DNA of 64,000 nucleotides from Euleptes europaea (GCF_029931775.1 NC_079312.1:8191821-8255820), one strand, 5' to 3'; counted from the first letter of the stretch, positions 45,850 to 60,364 are shown. The notes: generated by a model not told the origin, from the sequence alone. A program made the numbers and translations.

Positions 45850-47436
45850 CAGGGGTTCTCAACAATTCCGGGGGGAATTTTAGGATTCCGGGGGGAAATT
45901 GGGACCATTATTCATAGAATCATAGAGTTGGAAGGGCCCACCAGGGTCATCTAGTCCAACCCCCTGCACAATGCAGGAAATTAACAACTACCTCCCCCCC
46001 ACATCCCCAGTGACCCCAACCCTCCCCCACAATGCAGGAACCCACAATCAAAGCACTCCCGACAGATGGCCATCCAGCCTCTGCTTAAAGACCTCCAAAG
46101 ATGGGGACTCCACCACCCTCTGAGGCAGTGCATTCCACCGTTGAACAGCCCTCACCGTCAGAAAGTTCTTCCTAATGTTTAGGTGGAATCGCTTTTCTAT
46201 TAGTTTAAACCCATTACTCCGTGTCCTAGTCTCTGGAGCAACAGAGAACAAGCTAGTTCCCTCATCAACATGACATCCCTTCAAATATTTAAACATGGCT
46301 ATCATGTCTCCCCTCCACCTTCTCCAAACTAAACAAACCCAACTCCCTAAGTCTCTCCTCATAGGGCATGGATTCCAGACCTCTGACCATTGTGGTCGCC
46401 CTCCTCTGGACACACTCCAACTTGTCAACATCCTTCTTAAATTGTGGAGCCCAAAACTGGACACAGTATTCCAAGTGAGGTCTGACCAATGTAGAATACA
46501 GTGGTAGTATTACTTCCCTTGATCTAGACACAATACTCCTATTGATGCAGCCCAGAATTGCATTGGCCTTCTTAGCTGCCATATCACACTGCTGACTCAT
46601 GTTCAGTTTGTGGTCCACTAAGACTCCCAGATCTCTTTCACATGTACTGTTGTCAAGCCAACTCTCTCCCATCCTGTACATGTGGTTTATGTTGTGTCTG
46701 CCTAGGTGAAGTACCTTACACTTCTCCCTATTGAAATCCATTTTATTGCTTATGGCCCAGCTCTCCAGTCTATCAAGGTCATTCTGAACTCTGACCCTAT
46801 CCTCTGGGGTATTAACTACCCCTCCTAACTTGGTGTCATCTGCAAATTTGATTAGCATGCTCTCTATTCCATAATCTAAGTCATTTATAAAAATATTAAA
46901 TAGTACCGGTCCCAGGACAGACCCCTGTGGCACCCTACTGGTCACTCCTCTCCAGGATGAAGTTGTGCCATTAATGAGCAGCCTTTGGGTTCGGTTGGTC
47001 AACCAATTCCCAATCCACCTAACAGTAGCAGTGTCCAGCCCACATTTTACTAGCTTTGTTTCAAGACGATCATGGGGGACTTTATCAAAGTCTTTACCGA
47101 AATCAAGGTACACTACATCTACAGCGTTCCCTTCATCTACCCTCCTTGTCACTCTTTCAAAAAATGATATGAGATTAGTTTGGCATGACCTGTTTTTGAG
47201 AAACCCACGTTGACTGTCAGTGATCACGGCATTTCTTTCTAAGTGCTTACAGACCGTCTGTTTGTTTCATTATCTGCTCTAGTCTTTTACCTGGCGTTGC
47301 TGTTCAGCAAAGTGCATTTTATGTGGAATGCACCTTTTGGGATGGACTGTTTTTGGGAAGGGGGGGGAATTATATTCTGAACCATGGTGAAAGGGAGGAT
47401 TGGAGGGAAGAAAAAAAAAGAGGTTGAGAACCACTG
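45850..47436 (+). mobile_element. hAT MITE (CAGGGGTTCTCAAC) carrying a CR1
   Basis: Termini CAGGGGTTCTCAAC and GTTGAGAACCACTG with perfect 8-bp duplication CTCTAAGG (45842-45849, 47437-47444). The CR1 insertion makes up most of its length. Confidence 0.88.
45913..47297 (-). mobile_element. CR1 LINE, 3' 1.4 kb with reverse transcriptase
   Basis: A 312-codon open stretch (46289-47227) holds RT motifs [34 protein letters not shown] and the active-site FADD. A frame break separates it from the final part ([22 protein letters not shown]), and another lies near 47240. The 3' terminus is tcatagaatcatagagttgg (complement). 5'-truncated, so not autonomous, and among the youngest-looking LINEs here. 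Confidence 0.93.
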
Positions 47437-47514
47437 CTCTAAGGGTTAAAACAAGGGATGCTGCAGAGGGAAGAGAGGCAAATGTTGGGGGAGGGAGAAT
47501 AAGAAATCATTTCC

Positions 47515-47578
47515 TGTCCCCCTCCCAGAAGCGGTCTGTCTGTCTTCCGGGATGCTTCTATGGCTGGGAAGGAATCTG
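47515..47578 (+). promoter_or_regulatory. Gene E noncoding first exon and promoter
   Basis: Ends GGCTGGGAAGGAATCTG before donor GTGAGC at 47579, the same signature as C and D. Followed by GGAGGAGGGGATATTGGGG, also like C. The start is approximate. It lies about 420 nt upstream of the start exon, the shortest first intron of the three. Confidence 0.5.
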
Positions 47579-47624
47579 GTGAGCTGGAAGGCGGAGGAGG
47601 GGATATTGGGGGGGGGGGGTGTTT

Positions 47625-47679
47625 TGCAATGCAATGCAATGCAATGCAATGCAATGCAATGCAATGCAATGCAATGCAA
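47625..47679. repeat. (GCAAT)n pentanucleotide repeat
   Basis: About 11 perfect units in the first intron of gene E. Confidence 0.95.
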
Positions 47680-47994
47680 AGAGGTAGCCATGTTGGTCGG
47701 TTGTAGCAAAATAATAATTATTCTTTCTTTGCAGAGCCACAAGAGATCCTTGCAGTGGAGTTGAGTGCAGGATGCGAACCTTTGGATGCTGGAAGGGGAT
47801 CCGGTGGCTTCGGGTTTCCCAGAGACACGTTGAGGAAGGAGAGGTAAGGGAGGGGGGGAAGCGACAGGGGTTTGGCTGGGGTGACTTTTGGATGGCGGGG
47901 AGGGCAGGCAAGAGGGTCCCTAAAGGAAAGGCGGAGAGATTGACATGCAGCTGAAAAAAGGCTTTCCCACCATCTTTCTTTCCCTCCCTCCCAG

Positions 47995-48077
47995 ACAGTG
48001 AAAAGACACCGCTGATGCCTTCTCTGCCATCTCCTCCGGGTGACGAAGGGGGGAAAGCCGCCATGCAGCCAGCTCAG
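47995..48077 (+). CDS. Gene E start exon (MQPAQ)
   Basis: Acceptor tttccctccctcccag at 47994; ATG at 48063; coding 48063-48077 is MQPAQ before donor gtatgg. UTR sequence ctgatgccttctctgccatc is shared with D and C. Confidence 0.75.
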
Positions 48078-49319
48078 GTATGGTCGGGGACCAGGGGGTC
48101 ACTGGGGAGATGTGCCAGGACGGCAGAGATGCTTCCTTCCCTTTTGCAAGGCGTAGAGGATCAGCTCCCTGCGTTTGGCACTGCCAGATGTCAAGGCTGT
48201 CAGATCCGAAGGTGGTACAATGGTCGCCCCTGTCTAGCTTTATGTATGCAGAGAAGCCCAAGCACGGACAAGAAGCATGATTTCTGTTAGGACCAACTCC
48301 AAAATTATCATGGGGGTTATCCACCTCCGCGAGGAGAATGGACAGTTGCTCTCCGGGCTACAGAGGTAAGGGTGTGCGCTCTGGCATCTCATCACCACAG
48401 AGCTCCTTCCCCTCCCCAAACGCTGACTTCCCCAGGAACATCTGCAACTATTGATTATCTCCCCTCCCCCCGCCAAAAAACTGGAATTGACATGTTGCCC
48501 ATCTCAAAAGACCTCCAAACGGGTTGGGAATCATAATTGCCAACAACCTCCAGAGAATGGGATAGAACGCCTTTATGAATGTTCATACAGCAACTATTTG
48601 TAGCTTGTAGTAAAGGTTATTTTATGCTTTTTAATGTTGATCTAAGATCAGTGGTGGTATGTCCCCCCCCCCCACAAAAAAGATGTTTTTATACATAGGT
48701 ATAACTTTGATCTTTTTATCGCATAATTTAAGGGGGAACAGGGAGACACATGACTATAAGTTTCGTTGAGATTTTGCAAACTTATTATACACATGGAAAT
48801 GTATATACAGCCCAGTAGGAGATGGGTGAGTTCTTTTTAAATTGTCGCTGAGATCAGGAGCAGTCTCAAGATTTGTCCAGGGTCCTGCTTCCCCCCAGAA
48901 GTGTTCTCATTCTTGTTGCCTTAGAGTGAGATGTTCTCTCATTTTTTTAAACCTCAAAATCACTTTCCCACTAGGGGTGGGGTACGAAAGTCAGCAGTAG
49001 CACAGCAGAAATTAGAGTCGAGTCCAGTAGCACCTTAGAGATCAACAAGATTTTTGGAATATTAGCTTTCAAGCATCAAACTTCCCTTCATCAGATAGTT
49101 TGCTACTGTCTCGAATCTAGCTATTCTACTGTAGACCAGCAAGGCTTCCCTCTGAAACAACAGAAATTGATGGCCAAACCCTTGAGGTATTTTCTAATTT
49201 GGGGAAATCTCCGCAGCTGTTATTTCCTGTGTACAAGCAGATCAATTAATGGATTTTGTTTTGTGTGGACCCATGGACCCAATTTCATTGTGATGTTTTT
49301 GTTGTTGTCGTTGTTGTTT
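48078..49319. other. Gene E intron, part
   Basis: No gene. 48985-49110 (gtccagtagcaccttagagatcaac..cccttcatcagatag) looks like an interspersed repeat I cannot name. Confidence 0.4.
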
Positions 49320-49578
49320 TGCTGTCAAGTCTCAGCTGGCTTATGGTGACCCCGTAGGGTTTTCGAGGCAAGAGACGTTCAGAGGTAGTTTGCCATTGCC
49401 TGCCCCACGTCATGACCTTGGTATTCCCTGGAGGTTTCCCATCCAAATACTTGCCAGGGTCGAGGCTGAGAGTGTGTGACTAGCCCAAGATCACCCAGCA
49501 GGGGATTTGTGGGGATTTGAACCTGGGCTTTCCAGGTCCTAGTCCAATACCTTAACAACTACATCACACTGGCTCTCT
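49320..49578 (-). mobile_element. Chimeric tRNA-5S SINE with BovB tail
   Basis: On the minus strand: agccagtgtgatgtagttg tRNA head and caggttcaaatccccac B box, then gcaagtatttggatggg from the 5S 3' half, then the BovB-type body and tail. Confidence 0.75.
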
Positions 49579-50065
49579 GTGTTGGTGTTATGCAGGCACA
49601 ACGTTTGAGGCTCTGGTTTTCTGCACAAAGGCAGTACCCTCCACTTCTGCATCAAATCCACATTGTTACATTGACAATACCCTTCTTTGGTAATTTGGGG
49701 TATCTTCAGCAACACCGAGAAAAACTGTCTCAATATTCAAAACATTATACATAAAACAATTAGGGATGATTTGTATATGTTGCACCAGTAAGAGTGTCTC
49801 ATGGGGCATTTCAGGACAGCTTTTCTCTTCAGCACCGATTTCTGTATTTTGGGGAGAAACATCGGATTATAGGGATGGATTTTCAGATCCTTCCCTTTCC
49901 TACAAACATTGCCCATGAATTCATTTCCAGAGTAGCTTACGTTTGAGAGAATAGACATTCCAAACAGCATAGCTAAAGTAAACTTTTTTTAAATCTGCAA
50001 AATAAGTGCAGAATTTTTAAAAAATGTTTATAGATAGTTACAGACTCTCTATTATAAGTCAATGA

Positions 50066-50310
50066 GTCCCATAGCGCAGAGCTGCAGTACTGCATTCAAA
50101 GCTCTGCTCACAACCAGAGTTCGATCCGGGTGGGAGAGGTTTCAGGCTCAAGGTTGATTCAGCTTTCCATCCTTCCGAGGTTGGTAAATGAGTATCCAGC
50201 TTGCTGGGGGTAAAGTGTCAACTACTGGGGAGGACCATGGCAAACCACCCTGTCAACATAGTCTGCCTAGTAAACATGGTGATGTGACATCACCCCTTGG
50301 GAGTGATGGC
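50066..50310 (+). mobile_element. Sauria-type tRNA SINE
   Basis: gagtcccatagcgcagagctg head, gagttcgatccgggtgg B box, gagtatccagcttgctggggg and gtgatgtgacatcacccc 3' part. Confidence 0.82.
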
Positions 50311-50434
50311 TTCCTGTCTGGTGGGATGCCCCAAGGAGAGTTGGGAAGTGAAAGATTCAGGGCTCTGATCACATCCTGCCTGCTCTTGTTCATGCACTGT
50401 ATTTTCCCCAGGGACTAATTACCTAGCAATATAA

Positions 50435-50713
<279 letters not shown>

Positions 50714-50781
50714 TGACGAGGAACTCCCTGATGAGGAGGGACATTGGCAGGCCCGTTGGCTAAGCTCTGCCACTCTCTATA

Positions 50782-50990
50782 ACAGTTGTCCCCAACCCTT
50801 TTCAGCCTGTAGACACCTTTGGAATTCTGTCACAAAGTGGTGGGCGCAACCACAAAATGGCTGCCGTGGGAGGTGGGGACAACCACAAAATGCCAGGCAA
50901 CATTTCAGGCAAAAACTGTTGTTGTTTTTTAAAATTAAATGCCTTTTAAAATTAACATATTGGATAAAAACATTTTCTAGCATGCAAACA
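50782..50990 (+). mobile_element. hAT-like repeat (gtccccaaccctttt)
   Basis: gttgtccccaacccttttcag and accacaaaatggctgccg; a second copy is at 58506. The right end is uncertain. Confidence 0.5.
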
Positions 50991-51179
50991 AAATAAGAAT
51001 AGATATGGAGCCAGCTAAGAAACCTTCCTCTGGCAGCATCGCTCTTCATTTTCCAGGCACATAATGCACTTACAAAAAACGGAAAGGCAAAAGTATTTCT
51101 TCTTCTAGCTATCCCCTTTACACTAGCCCTTATCTCATGAGCCCACCGATTTTCAATCTGCACTATTACTTGTAACAAG

Positions 51180-51699
51180 GGCAGTTATGCCAAATGGCTC
51201 CTTGCACACCGTAAGAGAGAGATTTGGGGAAGACAGGCCCACAAATTATTTTTGAAAAGTGAATGCAGTTTGAAAACTCCAACGTGAATGATTAAAAAGT
51301 ATATTCAAATTGGGAAGATGTGATGACTTCTTCCGTAGGAGCTCTAGTTAGGGCCATGAAGTGTTTTAACCATGCAACCCAATTGTGTTTAATCAGTGTC
51401 AAGTCCCACTGTGTTTTTAGAATACCTCTCCACTGTTTGCACAGATAAAAGTACTTTACCTAAAACCACTCTCTGCATTATACTATAAATATCGAAACCT
51501 CAAAAGGACCCTCAGCCTCTCCCACTTTCTAAAAACACTTGGCGGGCACCATGTTGTGGACCCCCTGCGGCAGACAACTCTGGCCAGGCTTGGCAGTGGG
51601 ATTTGGTATTTGTGGAGGGACAGAGAGGCTTGGAACTGCTCAATATGTACCTGCACACAGAAGAGACATAACTGTGTTTTTGTTTCCTCCTGGAAAAAG
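51180..51699. other. Gene E intron, nothing recognised
   Basis: No repeat or gene identified. Confidence 0.35.
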
Positions 51700-51792
51700 G
51701 ACCTGTGATTGTCAAACCTGAACTCATAACCTGGCTGGAGGAAGAGGAAGAGCTGTTTCTCCAAGGCTCTGATGAGGTGGAGGGATTGGCAG
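51700..51792 (+). CDS. Gene E KRAB-B-like exon, copy 1 (donor altered)
   Basis: Open 93-nt stretch after ctcctggaaaaag encoding GPVIVKPELITWLEEEEELF and an acidic tail to LAG. It aligns with the gene D exon. The expected donor has GA instead of GT (ggcag|gaagtt). A GT 12 nt further on (cccag|gtctgt, exon end 51804) would keep the phase and stay open. The exon is probably skipped or uses that shifted donor. Confidence 0.6.
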
Positions 51793-52035
51793 GAAGTTGC
51801 CCAGGTCTGTCGTAGGACTGTCTAATATTTGGGGAGCTCTCGGGCTCCTTCCAAGGGCTGTTGGATTTCACCGTCAGGTTTTTCTAGTCCAGAAAAGGGG
51901 GCTGTACCAGTCACCAAGACAACCCCTCCCCCCAAAAAGCTGATGATTAATTGGGGAAGAAAGTAGTTTCTGTATTATCCATACGTTTCTTATTTCCTAC
52001 TGTACCATCAGCTCTTTCTTATCCTTTTTAAACCA

Positions 52036-52379
52036 CAAGCATACCTCGGAGATATTGTGGGTTTGGTCCCAGACCACCGCAGTAAAGCAAATATGGCAAT
52101 AAAGCAAGTCACGTGAATTGTTTGGTTTCCCAGTGCATATAAAAGTTATATTTACACTATACTGTAGTCTATTAAGGGCGCAATAGCATTGTGTCTAAAG
52201 AAATGTGGGTACAAAGTGTAATAATAAAGAAAAAGTTTCAAATATTGTGGGAATTACCAAAATGTGACACACACGACGTAAGCCCATCCTGTTGGAAAAA
52301 TGACAACGATAGACTTGCTCGGAAACTCAATATCTGCAAAGTGCAATAAAGCGAAGTGAAATAAAATGAGGTATGTCTG
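52036..52379 (+). mobile_element. Tigger1-like MITE (Tc1/mariner, pogo)
   Basis: Ends CATACCTCGGAGATATTG and (complement) CATACCTCATTTTATT; inside, gtttcccagtgcatataaaa, cactatactgtagtctatta and gggaattaccaaaatgtgac. These match the two ends of the mammalian Tigger1 element as I remember it, with the transposase region missing. Confidence 0.75.
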
Positions 52380-53114
52380 CAGGGTTTTTTAGGCCAGAAT
52401 ACCCTGATCTCAAAGTCTCCCCCAAAGCATCTGTTGTTCCTCATATTAGGAATGTGTTGCTTTGCATCAAAAGTGCTTGAATAGATTGCAAAATTAGATG
52501 TATTTTTTTAATATGGTGTTAACCCCCTGGGTCCTGATGTGCCTGGGAGACTGTCAGGTATATAAATAGTTAAAATCAACAAAGATAAAGTATGTGCAGC
52601 TTGAAAATAAGAAGTTTCCTTCTACCAAGCCAGAGCACTGGTCGATCCAGCCAAGTATTGCCCACTCTGGCCAGCAGGCGCTTTATGGGACATATTTTTG
52701 AGAGGCATGGAATGCTGTGTTATTGTCCAGTTATGGACCAAACACTGACTGTTAATCATAGCTGAGGTGTATGGGGATATTGGAAAGCTACAGAAAAGTG
52801 CCTTGAGTGAGGAGTGACAGTGTGTCCCATTGGAATTGGACTCTTGCCTCTTGGAATGGCATTTTATTCGTATCTGGGTTGATAGAAGATGGATTATTTG
52901 GCCTCAGATGGCCCTGGGATCCAGGGAAGTTCTAAAGCATTGTTCTCTCTGTGTGTGGGTGGGTAATAACTCCACTGGCTTCCCTGCCATTTCTAAGTTG
53001 TTATTGGCCAATACCAGACAGTTGAAATTTGGTCTGACTGCTGTAGCCCTTAAAATTTATGGGTAGGCTGAAGAACCATAATTGTGCTTCTGTTTTCTCC
53101 TGAAAAAAAAGAAG
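52380..53114. other. Gene E intron, nothing recognised
   Basis: No gene or repeat recognised. Confidence 0.35.
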
Positions 53115-53204
53115 AACTTCTGATTGCCAAACCTGAGCTCCCATCGTGGTTGAAAGAAGAGGAAGGCGTTGTCCATGGTGCTGATGAAGTGGAGGGATCG
53201 ACAG
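53115..53204 (+). CDS. Gene E KRAB-B-like exon, copy 2
   Basis: 90 nt, phase 1 to 1, acceptor ...tgaaaaaaaagaag, donor gtaggt. Encodes ELLIAKPELPSWLKEEEG and on to GADEVEGSTG. It and copy 1 are tandem exon duplicates 1.4 kb apart, with related acceptor regions (ttttctcctg). This copy has normal splice dinucleotides and is taken as the main KRAB-B exon. Confidence 0.75.
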
Positions 53205-55492
<2,288 letters not shown>

Positions 55493-55877
55493 GAGTGCAG
55501 GGAGTGTGCAAAATTTTTGCATCAAAGCATATTGGACTGGAAATTTAGAAAGCAATGAGATTAAAAGAATACCAATAGACATCCTCAGTTAATATGGGCC
55601 TGTTTTTAAATGTATCGGCACCTCCATTTTATATTCATTTTATATTACTGTTTATACTTACCATTCCTTCCTTCCCCTTCCCCTTGGGTTAAAACATATT
55701 GAAAACACCCATCATAATATGGAGTCATTAATTAAGCCCGATTCATTAACATGTATCTCCCCTTCTTTATTTTATTTACAGAATTTGTAGCCTGCTTTTC
55801 TGCTTTCATCAGGGCTGCCAAGGTGGCTAACACATTAAAAACACACATAATACATTCTTTACAACAGTTAAAACTAG
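55493..55877. other. 3' flank of gene E
   Basis: Starts with a finger remnant (ECRECAKFLHQ). No canonical AATAAA close by. Confidence 0.4.
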
Positions 55878-56094
55878 CGTGGCCCACTCTGGGTTGGGAA
55901 ATTCCTGGAAATTTTGTGGATGGAGCCTGGTGATGGCGAGGTCTCTGGAGGGGAGGGACCTCAGTAGGGTACAGTGCTATAGAGATCACCTTCTAAAGCA
56001 GCCATTTCCCCCAGGGGAACTGATCTCTGTAATCCTGAGACCAGTTGTAGTTCTGGGAGATTTCCAGCCACCACCTGGAGACTGGCAACCCTAA
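55878..56094 (+). mobile_element. hAT-like MITE, near complete
   Basis: gcgtggcccactctgggttgg to gagactggcaaccct, between ttaaaac repeats that may be a target duplication. Confidence 0.78.
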
Positions 56095-57401
56095 TTAAAA
56101 CGAAACACACTCCATTCAAACAATGAAACCAAGGTAAATTACACATACAGTACAATATACATAAATACATACATAAAAAGGATAATTTCCATTCCAGGAG
56201 ATTTAAGTCCATAGCAAAGAAACTTTAAAGTTGATGTTGTGGAATATACCAGGCTAGGCCAAGAAATCTTGCAATCAGGAGTAGGTCCAGAATCAAAAAA
56301 CTTTATTATCATCTTCTTCAAGAGCCTTGGTACACCAAACTAATTGATTTCCCTGGATATGGGAGAGATGAAATTGAAAGTTAATTGGCTCAATTTATTC
56401 TGCTCTTCCAGCATTCCATAGGAAACTAAGGGTACTTTCAGATTTTCACTAACCCTCGTTTCTGTCTGTTGCTACCCCGACTCTGTGTAGACTGGTTTGG
56501 GGATGACGGTTATGAACAGCATTTACATCCATTTATGAACATCAATTGAAGCACTGTTCTTGTTTCAAACTGCCATTTCTTCTGGCACTGCCCTTTTTTT
56601 TAACGGTTCCAACTTTTGTGAAATGCAATATACTACTACGGTGATACGGTGTTTGAAAGTTTGCAGTTGTCAGGTTTTCATATAAAAACCAGTAATTAAG
56701 CACTGATGGGTGATTCAGTATGTTGCTAACCAAAGTTTCCCCCCCTCCACTGAGACTAATGTATTAGAGGTTTGCAGCAGGTTTGCTTTTGCTGATCAAC
56801 CTACTTCTTTCATGTCACTTGACTCAGTGCCTTTGACTGTATCCAGTTGACTGCTGTTTAGCCACATAGCCTGTGAATTGTGAGCGCCAACTGGCCAGTA
56901 CGTGACCTGTTGCCAAGAGTGTCTTTAACCCAGGCATAGATTTCACAGTGGCTAAATATTTCTTTGGGGGTTGAAGCTAGGCGGACGTTTTCCAGTATGT
57001 TTCACACAGTGCAGGACATGCCACCATCAGCAGTGCGCTTGATTTTTATAATATGATTTTGTGCGGCTTTCATCGTTCTGACCAGAGATCCAAGCTGTAT
57101 GTTCCAAGCAGAGTGTCCTCAGCAGATTGTAGGAGCTCATCCGTGAGGCCACATGGGCCAATCACGGGCAGTCCCTTGTCACTGGTGGGTGCACCTACAC
57201 ACAGCAACTTCTGGTGTCAAAACTTCATTATGATCTGTTGGAAGGATGAACAGTATGTACATTTTTCATATGTGCCGTGCAACTCTGTTTGAAATTGTGG
57301 AGGCCCTTAAGACAGCAGTTGCAACACATTGATACCCACATGCATTCTGCAGTTCCAGTGGAAGAACGAAAAACAATTACTGTATGCTGACTTGCAAATT
57401 G
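56095..57401. other. No gene seen
   Basis: Intergenic; nothing recognised. Confidence 0.35.
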
Positions 57402-57612
57402 CCCTGATCCCGACAGACTAGGCTGGCCCAATCTCATCAGGTCTCAGACGTTAAGCGGGGTCAGACCTGGTTAGTACCTGGATAGCAGACTACCAAGGGA
57501 GTCCGGAGTCACTACATAGAGGTAGGCAATGGCAAACCATCTTTGGACATCTTGCTTTGAAAACCCTACCAGGTCACCATAAGTTGACTTCTTGATGGCA
57601 CTTTCCACCACG
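57402..57612 (+). mobile_element. 5S-headed SINE
   Basis: ctcatcaggtctcagacgttaagc and ggttagtacctggatagcag, tail cataagttgacttcttgatgg. Confidence 0.78.
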
Positions 57613-57805
57613 TCTTGCAAATCAAGACTGACAGAGTTAAACCTCCTGAATGAGCACAGTACATAACAGATCACAGACAGAAGGTGAAAGTGTGTATAAT
57701 GCTGTGTTGCATTTATTGTGCTGTATAGTCCTTGTTATGCTAGATATACTGTTACTGCCTCATTACATTTTATTAGGCGATACCTGTTTCAATTGCAATT
57801 CCAGG

Positions 57806-57950
57806 TAAAAAAGGTAAAGGTCCCCTGTGCAAGCACCGGGTCATTCCTGACCCACGGGGTGACGTCACATCCCGATGTTTCCAAGGCAGACTTTGCGGGG
57901 TGGTTTGCCAGTGCCTTCCCCAGTCATCTTCTCTTTACCCCCAGCAAGGT
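57806..57950 (-). mobile_element. Sauria-type SINE 3' part
   Basis: aaaggtaaaggtcccctgtg, ggtgacgtcacatcccgatg; complement of the 58004 copy. Confidence 0.82.
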
Positions 57951-58003
57951 ACAAAATATGAAATTAATGCTTTTGATTTTAATGCTGTAATTTTCTTTCA
58001 CAA

Positions 58004-58285
58004 AGAGCCCCGTGGCTCAGAGTGCTACTGCAGTCAAAGTTCTGCTCACGATTTGAGTTCGATCCCAACGGAAGTCGATTTCAGGAAGCCTGTTCAAGGT
58101 TAACTCAGCCTTCTTCTGAGTTCGGTAAAACGAGTACCCAGCTTACTGGGGGTAAAGTGTAGACAACTGGGGAAGGCAATAGCAAACCATACATAGTCTA
58201 GGAAACATCATGATATAATGTCACCCCATGGGTCAATAATCACCTGGTGCTTGCACAGGGGACTACTTTTATCTTTTAATTTTCT
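58004..58285 (+). mobile_element. Sauria-type tRNA SINE, near complete
   Basis: gagccccgtggctcagagtg head, gagttcgatcccaacgg B box, gagtacccagcttactggggg, 3' end ggtgcttgcacaggggac. It faces the 57806 fragment tail-outwards. Confidence 0.87.
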
Positions 58286-58505
58286 TTCAACCGAATTTGC
58301 ATTTGAGAGTTCCCTTGAGTATTGTCCTGTATAATATTCCCTCTCGTACCATGGTCGTATTTGTTGTGTGTGATGACATGTTACCTGGAGTTGAAAGTGA
58401 CAAATTAATGTAGACAATCATTGAAGCGTAATAAAGTTACCTCCTTCGGAGACAAGGATGTAGCCCACACTCATTTCCCAACAAAATGCAGATGTGATGC
58501 TTTGT

Positions 58506-58700
58506 AGGAGGGGTACCTAACCTTTTTGAGGTTGCGGGCACATGTAGAGTTCTGACACGGCATGGTGGGCGTAGCATTAAAATGGCTGCTGCAGGAGGCT
58601 GAGTCAGCCACAAAACGATTGCCATAGCTTAACTTCAGCAACACAGTGTAGATGGTTGTGCCGTGGTAGCAGCTGCTGCCAAAGCAACATTTTAAAAAAT
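58506..58700 (+). mobile_element. hAT-like repeat, second copy
   Basis: ctaacctttttgaggttgcggg and ggtgggcgtagcattaaaatgg. End approximate. Confidence 0.5.
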
Positions 58701-59439
58701 CTACACAGCCAAACAAATCTCTAATAATAATTCAGTAGCCTCTGAAACTATTAAGCTAATACCAATATTTGTTTTTATAGAATGGAGGTTTTGTAGATCT
58801 CTGAACCACACCAGAACGGCCTGTTCCTGTGATAAATGTGGATACGGAAACACCAATGAACTCTTGCGTAACCCCTGCTTTCCACATTTAGTAGAAGCCT
58901 GTCCTCGGCTCTGGCTTCAGTGTTCCCTTTCATTGGCACCTGCAAAGGGATAGCAGAGTGCAATGGAAATTGGTTGCGTGCAGTGCCCCGTAACTGGAGA
59001 TTATAGTGGTCAGCCTTTTCCAAAAGTGTGTGAAGACAGGGTGATGAGGTGCTGCTTTAAGTAGAAATTAATTTTGCATCTCCATTGGGGAGAAAGGCAG
59101 GGTATGACATAAAATTATAAATCTAGTTTTGGCAAGATCTTGGGGGAAAGGAATGATTGCTGCTTCATCCGGTATTGCTTCTCTTTTGGCAGCACGCAGA
59201 ATGACTCATTAGCTCAAGGAGCTAATGGGTTAGCAGGCAGTCCTAAAGTAAAGCTATGGCCACCAGGTTCAGGAGGATGACAGGAGTTACAGCACCAAAA
59301 AGGAATTAAATTGCAACATCTTGGCCCAGGTTATGTGCCACCCCTGCCCCAATAGTAGCAGCCAGTGTCTCCTGATTCAATGGCTCTTTCACTTAATAGG
59401 CAGTATGGAGCACGGGCAGGATGGTGCTGCTGCAGTCTT
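58701..59439. other. No gene seen
   Basis: Intergenic; nothing recognised. Confidence 0.35.
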
Positions 59440-59718
59440 GTTGGTGGCTTCCTAGAGGCACCTGGTTGGCCCCTGTGTGGACAGACTGCTGGACTTGATG
59501 GGCCTTGGTCTGATCCAGCATGGCTTTTCTTACGTTCTAATGAGAAAGTAAGAGGAAAAGGCAGGAGAGGAAAATCCCTTCACATCAAATAATTACACTA
59601 TTCCATATCAAAGGATGCAGCAATATTGGGCCTCTAGAGGCACCTGGTTGGCCACTGTGTGAACAGACTGCTGGACTTGATGGGCCTTGGTCTGATCCAG
59701 CAGGGCCTTTCTTATATA
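59440..59718 (+). mobile_element. Two CR1/L3-type LINE 3' ends
   Basis: Copies at about 59440-59545 and 59628-59718, each with aggcacctggttggcc and gatgggccttggtctgatcc. Confidence 0.75.
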
Positions 59719-59850
59719 AGCAGCCGTTCACTAGTTTAGAATAGCATAGAATATTAATTTTATTTATACCCTGTCTTTCCTTGGCAGGATTGGGCTCAGC
59801 GAAGCTAACACCATACACAATACAAAATGTTTACATACAGTTAAAACAAT

Positions 59851-59870
59851 GCTCTCTCTCTCTCTCTCTC
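59851..59870. repeat. (CT)n microsatellite
   Basis: Uninterrupted CT run. Confidence 0.9.
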
Positions 59871-60364
59871 ACCTCATACAGCCTTGAGTAGAAAATAAAG
59901 GAATAAAAATGCCTTAGTGTTATTCTTTTGGTATTTAATTATTGTCCCGGAGGTTGGCAACCCTAGATGGGCCGCCCTCCTTCCCTCTTGCTACGTTTTC
60001 AGGTAAGTTGAGGGGGGGGGATCCTCGTGCACCGTGGAGGGCTAGTGACATGGGACAGCCTGAACGTCATTTTAAAACATATTTTAAATCATTGTGTGTA
60101 CACTGAACCATCAGAAAGCAAAGGTGTAACTATCTCACCAGAATACCTGAAACAGCTGTTAAACAAGAGCAACAACAAACAAACAATGGCAGGCTTTCAG
60201 TCTCCACCTATGATGCAGTGTACACTATTATTATTTTTTAGGTGAGAGGAAACATTGAAAGCAGGCAGCACGGATCTGCCTGCATGCTGGCTCAAAGGGT
60301 CCGTTTTTTGGATCAGTCTGGATATGGGATGTCCTGACAAGGGATACTCTACCTGTATATACCT

